Source: a virus. Taken from it: a stretch of 59,494 nt of DNA. The stretch lies in IMG/VR virus record IMGVR_UViG_3300017708_000345, positions 1 through 59,494 of that record. One strand, given 5' to 3'. The notes beneath the pieces are model-generated. The model made no database searches, was not told where the DNA came from, and worked only from the letters and a program-made list of their open reading frames with translations. Both the position numbers and the translations under genes were made by a program. Positions 43,481 to 53,200 of the stretch are shown one piece after another; the stretch's first letter is position 1; every line of letters starts with the position of its first letter.

Positions 43481-44980
43481 CTAACTCTGCCTCTTGGTTT
43501 CAACCTTGAATTTAAAAGCGTCTGGTTGCTCCACCCATTCTCCTATATCTTGATTGTAGAAAGCAAAATTAATTCCGTACATGTACCCGGACTCTAACAT
43601 TCCCATGTCCAAATCAAAATAGGAGCCTGATGCGTCATAGGAGAGAATAGTGTGATTATCGCTCCCTGTACCATATGGAATGACTTTGAGATCATCAACA
43701 ACTCGATAAATTTCATAGGATCCACTCTCAACGATATATACCTCTGGTGTGGCTACCGCTCTAGTATAAATAGTGGGATTCCAATCTTTTTGTCTCGTGA
43801 ATAATCTAAAACGTGCTGTCTCATCTGGACGATAAGCTTCTTTAAGATTTGTTATTGAGATGACGTATTCATCATCTGGTGCTGTCAAAGAATTAGCTAA
43901 TACTTCAGGACTGATTGTGCCGGTCTGGAACTGCGTTGTAAGGTCTCCGTTATGCCAGACGTCGTACAGTGTCTCGATTGGCGTTGCGGCTGCTGTAAGG
44001 GCCACTGAGGCTGAATAAATGCCTGTTGAGACGTAGCCTCCTGTAACCACAGTTTGCAACGCTGACCGGACGTGTGTTCCGTCTGCCACCAAAGTGATAG
44101 CACTTCCAGAGGGCGCTGTATCGTCGGCGGACCCTGAAAAGAAACTCACATAAATATTACCTGTACCTATTGAAGGAATATTTCTTAGACGGCCTCTGAA
44201 GTAATTGTAAAAATAAATTGTATTTAAGTTTTCTGCGGCGGTTGCGAGAGAGCTGGAATAGTAGAAGTTTCCTCTATCATCTTCGATAGATGAGTTCCAG
44301 CGTGCTTCTAATACAGGCTTTTTGAAATGGAACTCTGTACCTCGTGCAAAAAACTTTTTAGTGTAGTAAGATCGAGCAGCCTCTTCAAGAGATGAAGTTA
44401 AAAAGATGCCAAATCCATAATTATCAATAGTACCAGCCAACCAATCTTCTACGATAACAGAAACATCTATCTCAAGATCTTCAGTCCCATCATCAAAAGC
44501 TTGTGATTTAACGTATCTAAGTGGCTGGGATACTGATCCCGTTAAGTAATCTCCGCCTGCGGTTGTCCATGCTGCTGTTGAACTTGCTGAAACCCAGTTA
44601 GATTTGCCAATATCTTTGTATAACTCCATATCAAGCCCGGTGCCCTCGTTCCAAGAAGCTGAAACAGGCTGTGCCATTAGGGTGAAAGACTTGGGCAAAG
44701 TTTGCCCATGCGGGGCATTAGATAGCTTAAGGTAAAAAGAAACATTGCCTGAAGCTGGTAAAACATTATTAGTTCTATCCGTGGAAAGCTCTGAGGTATC
44801 AAATTCTACCAGAACGCGAGAAAGCTCAGAAGAAGCCGAATTAGCTTGACCGTAAATTGAGAATACTTCTAGAATATCTGACGCACCCATGTTGGAGGTT
44901 GTTGCGCGTGAAGTAAGGTTCTCTTTAAAAGCGTTTGTTATAGTGTTGTCTTTTATAGCAAAGTATCTTTTAATAGCCAT
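43481..44980 (-). CDS. DNRLRE-like virion structural protein, 499 aa
   Basis: The N-terminal half resembles DNRLRE/disaggregatase-type beta sandwiches. MAIKRYFAIKDNTITNAF is followed by GASDILEVFSIYG, LSRVLVEFDTSELS, FYLKLSNAPHG and a DVSVIVEDWLAGTIDNYGFG block. That order (D-x-x-I, then S-R-x-L-x-x-F-D, then V-x-x-W-x-x-G-x-x-N-x-G-x-x-I) is typical. The C-terminal half is another beta-rich region ending with an immunoglobulin-like FKFKVETKRQS strand. It lies between gp6-like wedge and the 3197-aa giant and has a TAATG junction with gp6-like, suggesting a linker between baseplate and appendage. Confidence 0.7.
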   Translation of the reverse strand: MAIKRYFAIKDNTITNAFKENLTSRATTSNMGASDILEVFSIYGQANSASSELSRVLVEFDTSELSTDRTNNVLPASGNVSFYLKLSNAPHGQTLPKSFTLMAQPVSASWNEGTGLDMELYKDIGKSNWVSASSTAAWTTAGGDYLTGSVSQPLRYVKSQAFDDGTEDLEIDVSVIVEDWLAGTIDNYGFGIFLTSSLEEAARSYYTKKFFARGTEFHFKKPVLEARWNSSIEDDRGNFYYSSSLATAAENLNTIYFYNYFRGRLRNIPSIGTGNIYVSFFSGSADDTAPSGSAITLVADGTHVRSALQTVVTGGYVSTGIYSASVALTAAATPIETLYDVWHNGDLTTQFQTGTISPEVLANSLTAPDDEYVISITNLKEAYRPDETARFRLFTRQKDWNPTIYTRAVATPEVYIVESGSYEIYRVVDDLKVIPYGTGSDNHTILSYDASGSYFDLDMGMLESGYMYGINFAFYNQDIGEWVEQPDAFKFKVETKRQS

Positions 44981-46770
44981 TATTTAACAGTTCCTCTTAT
45001 GTCAATAGTAGGAAACTTGATTTCTAGAATTACGTTATCTGGAACAGAGAGGTAACGCCCATCAAGTGACATGTACTTGTCTATATTAAATGTTGATTGG
45101 GAATAATTTCCGCCCGACTTATTAACTAGTTTTACGTTGACCGTATCTACAACGCCTCGTACCTTATTTAGCTCAGTAAATACGTCTGTAACATAGAATC
45201 TTTCGCCAATATACATTGTTTTATTGAACTTATTTATAAGGGCCTGCGTTGCATTATCAAGAACTTCAAATCTGTTGACATCCTCACTGGAAACAACTTC
45301 AAATTCTATTCCAATATTAACAATCTTGGCGTTTAAAATATCAACTGTGTCATTGATCATTCTATATCGGTTCAACCAGACTTTCAAATTATCCTTGAGA
45401 GCAGAATTAGACTGGATGAGCTTACCCGTTGCGTCTTCTGAGATCACATACATATTTAGATTTCTTTTTAGAGAATCTTGGTCTCTGACCACTCTACAAC
45501 GCTTGACAGCGCCGAAATGCGATGGCATAGCGTAAGTAATCGCTTCATAATCAGTAGAGGTAACTGCTCTGTTTTGCGTTGGAAACAGATTCATAGCCTG
45601 CATTCTGATCTCTTCAACATCAGGATTTCGAACTGATCCAACAATAGGCTCCTCGTTGTAACACTCAAGACTTGTTATGACCGTTGTCGCCGCAGTTGTA
45701 CCTGCAATAGTTGGATCATTAAACTCAAATTGTGGAGTAACTATTTTATTAACAGCGCCAATGGCTGCGTTGGCTGACTCCGTGTTGTTTGATCTGTATG
45801 TTATGGTAAGAATGGTGTCGGCAGGCCCGATGCCTAACTTATCCGTACCTACAAGGTCGGAAGGATCAAAAGATGTGTCACTAACATAATCTTTAGCGAA
45901 TCTCTGAAGAACAACATTAGATGGCTCAGCCATGGAGGGGGTGGTAACTTCGGTCTCGGACCCGTAACCAAATTGTAATGTAACAGAGTTTCTAGTTTTT
46001 TCAGTTGTGAATCTTCTTGCGGCGATAAACGGACGGATAATAGAAGGAGCATTGTCCCTAGTATTTTCGTCTCTGTTAGGTATTGATTTGTATACAACAT
46101 CGTGAGTCAAGTAATCTACTTCGAAGTATTCGTTACCTTCAGCGTCAAAGACACTAACAACCTCTACAATATTGCTAACGTTTAATTGTACTTTTTTAAA
46201 TCTTTCAAAAGTTCCAACAGAAACGGTCTCTACACCGAAACGTCCTGAGATAACTTGGCCAACAGCTTTAACTGCGTAGCTTGTAGGTACGCCATTAGCA
46301 TCTTGTCTCGCGGCAACTGTTTCGTTGTTTGGATCATCAAATCTTACGTCTTCTGTAAGAATAAAACTAGCGCCTGCACTTGATAAAATCGTATTTCTCT
46401 TAAGGATTGGCATGTATCTAATATCTGGACCCAATCCGGTTGTGTTCGCTGGGATTATCGCGTAGATACTAACCATTCCGGTCGTAGACGGAGAGCCCTT
46501 GAACTTATAACCCATCTGCTTAGCAATTCTAATAATATTGTCATATTCAACTGATGTATCAAGGAAAGACTCATTAACTTGATAATCCAAATAGAATGAC
46601 ATAATGTCGCCAACGTAGGAGACAGTATCGAGCATTAAAGAGCCAAAAGAAGCTTCAGTAAAGTCCTTAAAGGTGTCAGGATAATATCGCTTAGCGTAAT
46701 CAACTAGATCTTCACGAATTGAGTCAAAATCTCTGCTTGTATATTTTATCGGGACGTTTCTTTTAGCCAT
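44980..46770 (-). CDS. 6: Baseplate wedge protein (gp6-like)
   Basis: The product has 596 residues. The N-terminus (IKYTSRDFDSIREDLVDYAK; FTEASFGSLMLDTVSYVGDI; MSFYLDYQVNESFLDT) is the conserved opening of gp6/J-type wedge proteins. There the F-x-x-I-x-x-x-L and 'L-D-x-x-x-x-x-x-D-x-x-x-F-Y-x-x' blocks start the fold. The C-terminal third has RFYVTDVFTELNKVRGVVDT and a DNVILEIKFPTIDIRG strand. gp6 forms the inner ring of the wedge that triggers sheath contraction. It follows gp25-like directly. A 34-nt gap precedes the start and contains an AT-rich sequence. Confidence 0.88.
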   Translation of the reverse strand: MAKRNVPIKYTSRDFDSIREDLVDYAKRYYPDTFKDFTEASFGSLMLDTVSYVGDIMSFYLDYQVNESFLDTSVEYDNIIRIAKQMGYKFKGSPSTTGMVSIYAIIPANTTGLGPDIRYMPILKRNTILSSAGASFILTEDVRFDDPNNETVAARQDANGVPTSYAVKAVGQVISGRFGVETVSVGTFERFKKVQLNVSNIVEVVSVFDAEGNEYFEVDYLTHDVVYKSIPNRDENTRDNAPSIIRPFIAARRFTTEKTRNSVTLQFGYGSETEVTTPSMAEPSNVVLQRFAKDYVSDTSFDPSDLVGTDKLGIGPADTILTITYRSNNTESANAAIGAVNKIVTPQFEFNDPTIAGTTAATTVITSLECYNEEPIVGSVRNPDVEEIRMQAMNLFPTQNRAVTSTDYEAITYAMPSHFGAVKRCRVVRDQDSLKRNLNMYVISEDATGKLIQSNSALKDNLKVWLNRYRMINDTVDILNAKIVNIGIEFEVVSSEDVNRFEVLDNATQALINKFNKTMYIGERFYVTDVFTELNKVRGVVDTVNVKLVNKSGGNYSQSTFNIDKYMSLDGRYLSVPDNVILEIKFPTIDIRGTVK

Positions 46771-46804
46771 TTAAGGATCTCCATCAGTAATTAGTATTTA
46801 TCTA

Positions 46805-47209
46805 TTATATTTCTACTGGTATTGATAAATTAGATACAATGTTAGCACCCGGCACACGGAATCTTATATAAATATTTAATCTATTCTGTTCTGTCTCGTT
46901 TGGAAGGCCGCCGACAACAGGCGGGCTAGAAACATTTAGTTCGTCAATTACGATATAAGGAGCGTATTTTGCAACCTGATCTCGGATAGCCCTTCTGATT
47001 GTATCTTGAGTGCCTTGAGAATTTTGTTCAAATAAATAGTTCCGAACACCAACGCCGAAGTCTGGAATCATAATTCTTTCGCCGGGTGCTGTTAAAATTA
47101 TTGTTTTAAGATTTTGCTGAGCAAGTGCTTCCAAATCTTTGTGAAGACCATATGCGCCATCGACAAGATCAACAAAAAGTGGTAATTTTACTCCTAATCC
47201 TTCAGACAT
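46805..47209 (-). CDS. 25: Baseplate wedge protein (gp25-like)
   Basis: The product has 134 residues, matching T4 gp25 (132). Key blocks are DLEALAQQNLKTIILTAPGE, RIMIPDFGVGVRNYLFEQ and TIRRAIRDQVAKYAPYIVID. The middle one carries the 'E-R-x-x-x-P-x-F-G-x-x-x-x-x-x-L-F-E' signature of the gp25/W family. Despite an old lysozyme-like label for the family it is structural, and nucleates sheath assembly by templating the first sheath ring. It sits directly between the 2517-aa giant and gp6-like, has SD GGGGGA, and its product would contact gp6. Confidence 0.92.
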   Translation of the reverse strand: MSEGLGVKLPLFVDLVDGAYGLHKDLEALAQQNLKTIILTAPGERIMIPDFGVGVRNYLFEQNSQGTQDTIRRAIRDQVAKYAPYIVIDELNVSSPPVVGGLPNETEQNRLNIYIRFRVPGANIVSNLSIPVEI

Positions 47210-47220
47210 ATAAAGTCCCC

Positions 47221-50200
47221 CTATTCATCTGGACATTCGTCGCCGTCTTGGTCAAACGGTCTATTCTTAAGCCTTCTGCCGCGTTGCCACCATCGCAAAC
47301 CATCTTCAAAGTTGAGAAGAGGTCGCAGGGCCTCACGGACAGAATCAGGTCTTGATCTGTGGTTGTAATTATTTTCTTCCTTGAAGTCAATAGATGCTGC
47401 TGAATCATACAGGGAAGTAAAGATGTCTCTTGCATCATCCCTAGTTTTATCATATACATCATCGTCTCCTCTGGCCCACTTTCTGAATGTTGGACCAATT
47501 GACTTCTTGCCTCCTGCAACTTCCCACATATCGCCGCCATCTGCCGGGTATCCGGGGGTTCCAAGTGAAGCAAAGAAGCCTTCAGATATATAAATAGCCA
47601 TCAAGGAAGTAAATCGAGATAGCGGGAACATATATCTAAACCAAGCTTTATATTCCACAGTCTTAATTAGTTCTTTGATTAAGCAATATACATCGTAAGA
47701 TTCTGGATCAAAAAGTGTAAACTCTTGGTCTGGAATTGGTAGTTCTGCTGAAGCAATTGGAATAATATATTTTGGTCCCTCTGGGCTGTCTAAAATGTAA
47801 GACTTGTCCAATAGAGATTTATCGGCAGAAATTGTATTCATAATCTCTTCAAAAACTTCTCTTTGGTCGTCTTCAAACTTATAAGACAAGCGCAAACCAA
47901 ACCTCCAACCTGTCACTTCTATTTCATGACGGTGGCCGTCATCATCGCTATTTAGGTTAGCTCTCTCAAGAACACCGTCTTTAATAATGTGGTAGTGCTC
48001 AGCGCCACTAATGTCAATGTGTGCAGAAGTTACTCCGTTACCATTTTCATCAATTTCGTAAGTGTGAACATGGTCTTCAATCTTTGTAGTTTGGCCATTG
48101 TTTGAAGGTTCTCCCCAAAGTTTTGAGATGTCACCTGAGAGTCCTTCAGCCTTCTTTGCTCGAACAAAATCGTCCCAGTCTTCTATATTCACAATGTTAT
48201 ACAGATTCTCTGAACGGCCAGAAATGTCGGCTGATGGCTCAAGCTTGTCTTCAATCTTTATATATCTTTCTAGAACAAAAGGCCAATTCCTGTTTGACTC
48301 TTCGTAAACTGTCTTGAGGGCAGTGGCAAATGGAGAACCAGCGGGGCCGACAGACTCAAGTTCATTAATCCTGTCCTGAACTGAAGGCGGTAACCCAACC
48401 TTAATGTTATGAGTTTCGGGATTGCTAGGATCTGACTGGACGTCAAAAGGTCCGCTTCCAAACACTCCACCATTTACCCAAGCATCGCTCATTAAGAAAA
48501 GGTGATCAATATCATAAACAAAAGAACGAATGTTGTCTTGGTAGAGTTGGCGTAGAGATTCAAATTCTTCTCGAATGTACCTTTCTAAGAAAACCAAAGC
48601 TTGATCTTCAGTTCTGTTCATGACCTCTCTAAATGCAGTATCCTTTGCAGCCTTGGCTCTGAGCTTGTTGAAACTTGCTGAACCATAACCTAAACCGATA
48701 GCTGTCTTGGCTGCCGGTGTGGACAGTGCTCTCTTCATGTAATTTTGGCTAGTTATTGCTGCACTAGAAAGGGCCTCTTCCTTTCCGTCAAAGACATCAT
48801 AGAAGTTTTGGATTTCTTGCTCAATAACAAACCTTGCAGCACGCTCTTTCTCAGTCAAATCTGTTTCTGGATTTAGCAAGCCAGACGCGATCTTTCTTCT
48901 AATTGTATTGTAAGCTTGCTCAATAACTCGGTAGTAGTAAGTATCGCTGGCTCTACCATTGAAGAGGCGACCGTCACTAGCAAGTCCGGCTTTAATTTTC
49001 TGAGCTACATAAGCGGGTAGGAGATCATCGTAGTTTTCTTCCGTCATCGCAAACATGATAAATGCCGGTGTCGCCCGGATAAATATATCAACAATATAAA
49101 TTCTAGCGATGGCACGGATCGCTCCATCAATATTTGAAGCAGGCCCGTTTTCAAGAATTTTATCATATGGAGCTTCTTGAGCACAAAGTGGATCAGATTT
49201 TAGTCTGTCATCTAGTGTAAGCTTCCCACAAAGCTCTGCTGCCCTCTTAGACACATCTTCTAGCTTATAGAGGGGTACTCTAGCAGGTTCACACCCATCG
49301 ACCTCAGGGACCAATCTAGCGGCCAAATCGAGCCATCCACCAAGCTCTTGTTCTTGAACATAAAATGGTTTAGGAACTCTCTCAGGATCAACGCCTGCTT
49401 TAATCAAGTTTCTGGCGAATAATCCACCATACTTTTCTGGATCCAAATATTCGATTACTGGCTCTAGATAAGGATCGTAGCCATACTGGAATGCCGGGGA
49501 TATTGTGTTGAGGGCAATCTTGGCGGCCTTTTCTCTTTCTCTCCTGTTTTGACTATCTACTGGATCAATATCTGGTTCTGGGGGCTCTAGGAAGCCGGAA
49601 TCTTCGTCTTCGTTACTTCTATCAAGAGGAATATCTGACCGTCCCAGAGCAATAGATTGGGAAACCCTCTTTAAGAATCCTGTAGATACTTTATCGTATG
49701 CTCCATTACTTTGATCAGAGAAGTACCGACGAATCAAATCATCTCCATCTAGAATCTGATTGACCTTCTCAGGATCGCTTGATACCTGAAGGAATCTTCT
49801 TACAAAGAATTTATACATAGACTCAATCTGATATGAATCAGTCACATCTGTGTCAGATGCTTTAAGATCCGGTACAAGGGCACCCAATACTGTTGCTTCA
49901 GTGGGCAATTGTTGCAAAGGACTGCCGTAAGTTCCCAAGTTAACCAAATAATTCTCTACTTCTTGGTCTACTGAGCCCTTGGATGTAATTTCAAATTTTG
50001 TATAAGTGTAATCTGGGTCATCTAGAATTGAAGGCGGAATTTCAACATCTCCGTTTCTTCTGAGTTGTCTTCTAGATAGAGTTTTGCCGCTAGGGCTACT
50101 ATAAGTAACATCTACACGAACAGCGTACTCATTATCTCTTTTTAATTTTCCAGATTCATCAAATAAATTATAATCATAATTTAACTCAAAACTATACAAA

Positions 50201-53200
50201 GGATTCGGAGGAGGAGAGCCCTCTGATTGTTGGGGGTCATCACCAAAGTCTCTGAAGTTAAGTTGAATATCAGAAGATGATACGTCTGGGTATTCTTCTA
50301 GCTTGGCACGAACTGGAAAAGCGTCAACAAAGTCTTGGCCGTTTGTGCCTGCTGCTCGTCGATTCTCGGTAGACCATTTAGAAAGCTTTTTACCACCAAC
50401 CAACTGGCCTGCAACGCTTATGTCTTTCCCGTTTAGGACTCTCCAGACACGATTCTTTCCACTTGTGTCTGGTGCTCGGGGGTCGTCTGTCAAGCTTTCT
50501 CCGGTAAAGATTTTATCTTTAGCAGCCTGAAGCATTTCGCTTTTTGCCGTGGCAAACTTTTGTGGAGATTTGATTGCCAGAGGTCCACCTGCATCGAATT
50601 CAAACTCATTGAAAAATGCATTTAGGTAATTTATTCTTAGTTGAATCCTATCTTGATTGATGGCGTCGGCTTGACGCCAAGCATCTCTCGCTTCACTTGG
50701 AGATGTAAAGCCTTCAGGAGAAAGTTGAGTCTTTACAGAGGGATTTAAATCTCTTAGCTGCTTACACATCCATGCACCAACCGTTGGAGGATAGCCTCCA
50801 TACGACTTTCCGCCAAGTGAAATACCAAAATCTTTACCGCGTAAATTGTTGCCGTAAATATCCGTTGCCGGGGCAGCGCGACCTTTGTAAGGTTCTCTAA
50901 TCGCATTGTTAGAATAGAACTCAAATAGCCCCAAGTCTTGCGAGTTAGGAGATCCAAATGAACCAACTAACCAATTGTGGTGCTTCCAAGGTCTACCTCT
51001 AGTATCTGCGAGAACAGCGTTTAGGACACCGCCTCTACCGTTAACCAAGTTTATTGGCCTCATTAAGTCTCTTAAATGAGACTCTTCCAGCTTTTGGAAT
51101 AGTGTTTCAGAAATTGAAGCATTAAGATCCGCCACTAATGGATCAATTTGTGGGTAAAATCCATCAGGAGGACAACCGGGGCCGCTCGCAAGTGGCGGGA
51201 AGTTAGCAAATGGGCCATTCTGCAAAATATCGGCCAAGTCTTGCAAGTCCTGAATCGCCTCATCCTTCAAATCATTAATTTGATCTCGGCATTCTTGAGG
51301 GCTTAAGCCTTTTTCTGTTAGAAGATCACACCTAAGGTCGTCAAGAATATCAGCAATATCGTCTGGGCAAGGGAAGGTATTCCTGCTACCAGCGCCCGGA
51401 GCTAGAACCTCCACAAGCTCATCTAGATTAGGAATAAAGAAGCCTAGAGCTGGGAAGAAGGTAGCAAAAGCGTCTGGATTGGAGAAAATCTCTCTGATAC
51501 ATTCGGAATCACTTGTAGCCGCAACCTCAAGAGCAAGTCTCATAGTTTCTTCGCTTGCTGTTCCAGTCAAAAGCTGAATTACCTGACCCTGTGTTAACAT
51601 CAAGGAAATGTCATCAATAAAGCTGCTCATCTCAGCGTTTGTTAGGGTTTCCAAACAAGTAGCGTCGGGGCCTGATGCTGCGGCGAGAATGGCTTGGAGT
51701 GCGTCTAACAACTGGTCATCTGTTGCATCTGGGCATAAGTTATCTTTCAGAAGGTCTCTAAAGTGATCGGACCCTGAGAACAAGTCTAGTAGATTGGCCC
51801 CAAGCGTAGCAATTGAATCACAAGCAACGCTAAGAATCTTGTCTAATATGCGCTTTAGGATTTCCATTGTCATAGCTAGAGCTGCTTGTTTTAGGGCTTC
51901 ATAAATAGCAAGCCCAAGTATTCTAGCCAAGTTAAGAAGGCCCTCTACGAAGGTCAATTCGCCATTGACTCCTATTGGGTTTAGGCAAGGAAGAGTTATA
52001 TCGCCATCCCACTTACACAGGTCGGCTTCTATTGTATTTAAAAAGGAATCCAAACGAGGGCTGAACGAGAGAAGGGGTAGTGGTACAGCGCATGGATTAT
52101 ACTTGGCAGACGCAATCAATCCTGCAACAATGGGAGCACCGGGAAGTTTATTAAGTTCGTTCAAAAGCTGATCTACTTCGAGAACATCTAGCAAAGCTGC
52201 CCTGTATGAGTCAACAATTTGCTTTTGAATGTTACCTAGAGAAGTCCCAAGAGCATCACCAGAGCCGGGTGATTGGCTACCAAATTGTAGATCTGCTCCG
52301 GGTATTTCAATCCCACCAAACGATGGACCTGTTGGTGTAGGCACAATCTGACTCTGCCTTTCTAGTTGTCGTGCGTCGCGACGCGCTTCACGATCCTGCT
52401 CGCGCTGCTCACTAAAGGCTTCAGGATCTGACTGTCTTAGTTCTCTATCTGCACGTCGTTCTTGTTTATTTTGTTCTTTTCTTTCATTTAGCTCAGCAAA
52501 AGTAATGCCGGGACCATTGATATACCCAATGTCCCATGGAGCAGGAACACTGCCTAGTTCACTTCTAATGTTACTAAAGATTGCCTCTTGTTGCTCTGGT
52601 GGTAGTCCTACGAAGATGCGCTCTAGGTGTACATCTTCCATTGCGTTAAAAGCCACATCGGTAAGAGCTTTAGTAGCTGTTTCTTCTCCAAGGCCCTTGG
52701 CAACACAATCTGCTGTTGCAAGAATTAAATCCAAAAACCCACACACACCAAGTCTGTTAAGTATGGATTGCCACACCTCTTCTACAGTTATCTTGTTTGT
52801 TTTGTCTTTTCGTGCTTGCTTTCTGTTTTTTCGCTTAGTTAAGTCTTCACCTGCTTTTGCCTGTGCAGTACCAAGCTTCTGCGCTTGTAATTGATTAGTC
52901 CTCTTGTTCTGCGAAACAGCCTTTTGTATTTCTTCAATAATAATATCAAATGTTGGATCTTGAATAGCTATTTTTTCTGAGCTTGCTATTTGCTTAATTC
53001 TTTGAAGTTGCTTTCTATATTGCTCCGCATACTCTTTCCCATCACGACCAGAATCAATCTTTTCATATTCTGCTAACAGTTCTTCCGTAGACATACATGA
53101 TTTATTTTTAAAGTTAGCTACTATGGCATCTGGGATGTTTAAGCCAATATCTAAGGCAGAATTTAAAATGTCTGTTAGGAAATCAGTATTTGGATTTAAG

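Noticed and set aside
43766-43774. ACTATTTAT inside the 499-aa gene
   Set aside because: It lies within coding sequence about 290 nt from the next start. It is a probable chance match and is not counted in the promoter set.
46791-46810. AT-rich ATAGATAAATACT in the gap before the gp6-like gene as a T4-type late promoter
   Set aside because: It is a single copy unlike the recurring motif, with spacing to the start similar to chance AT-rich gaps. Left unannotated.
47035-47050. ACTATTTAT inside the gp25-like gene
   Set aside because: The sequence encodes the conserved N-Y-L-F-E block of the family, so codon constraint explains it.
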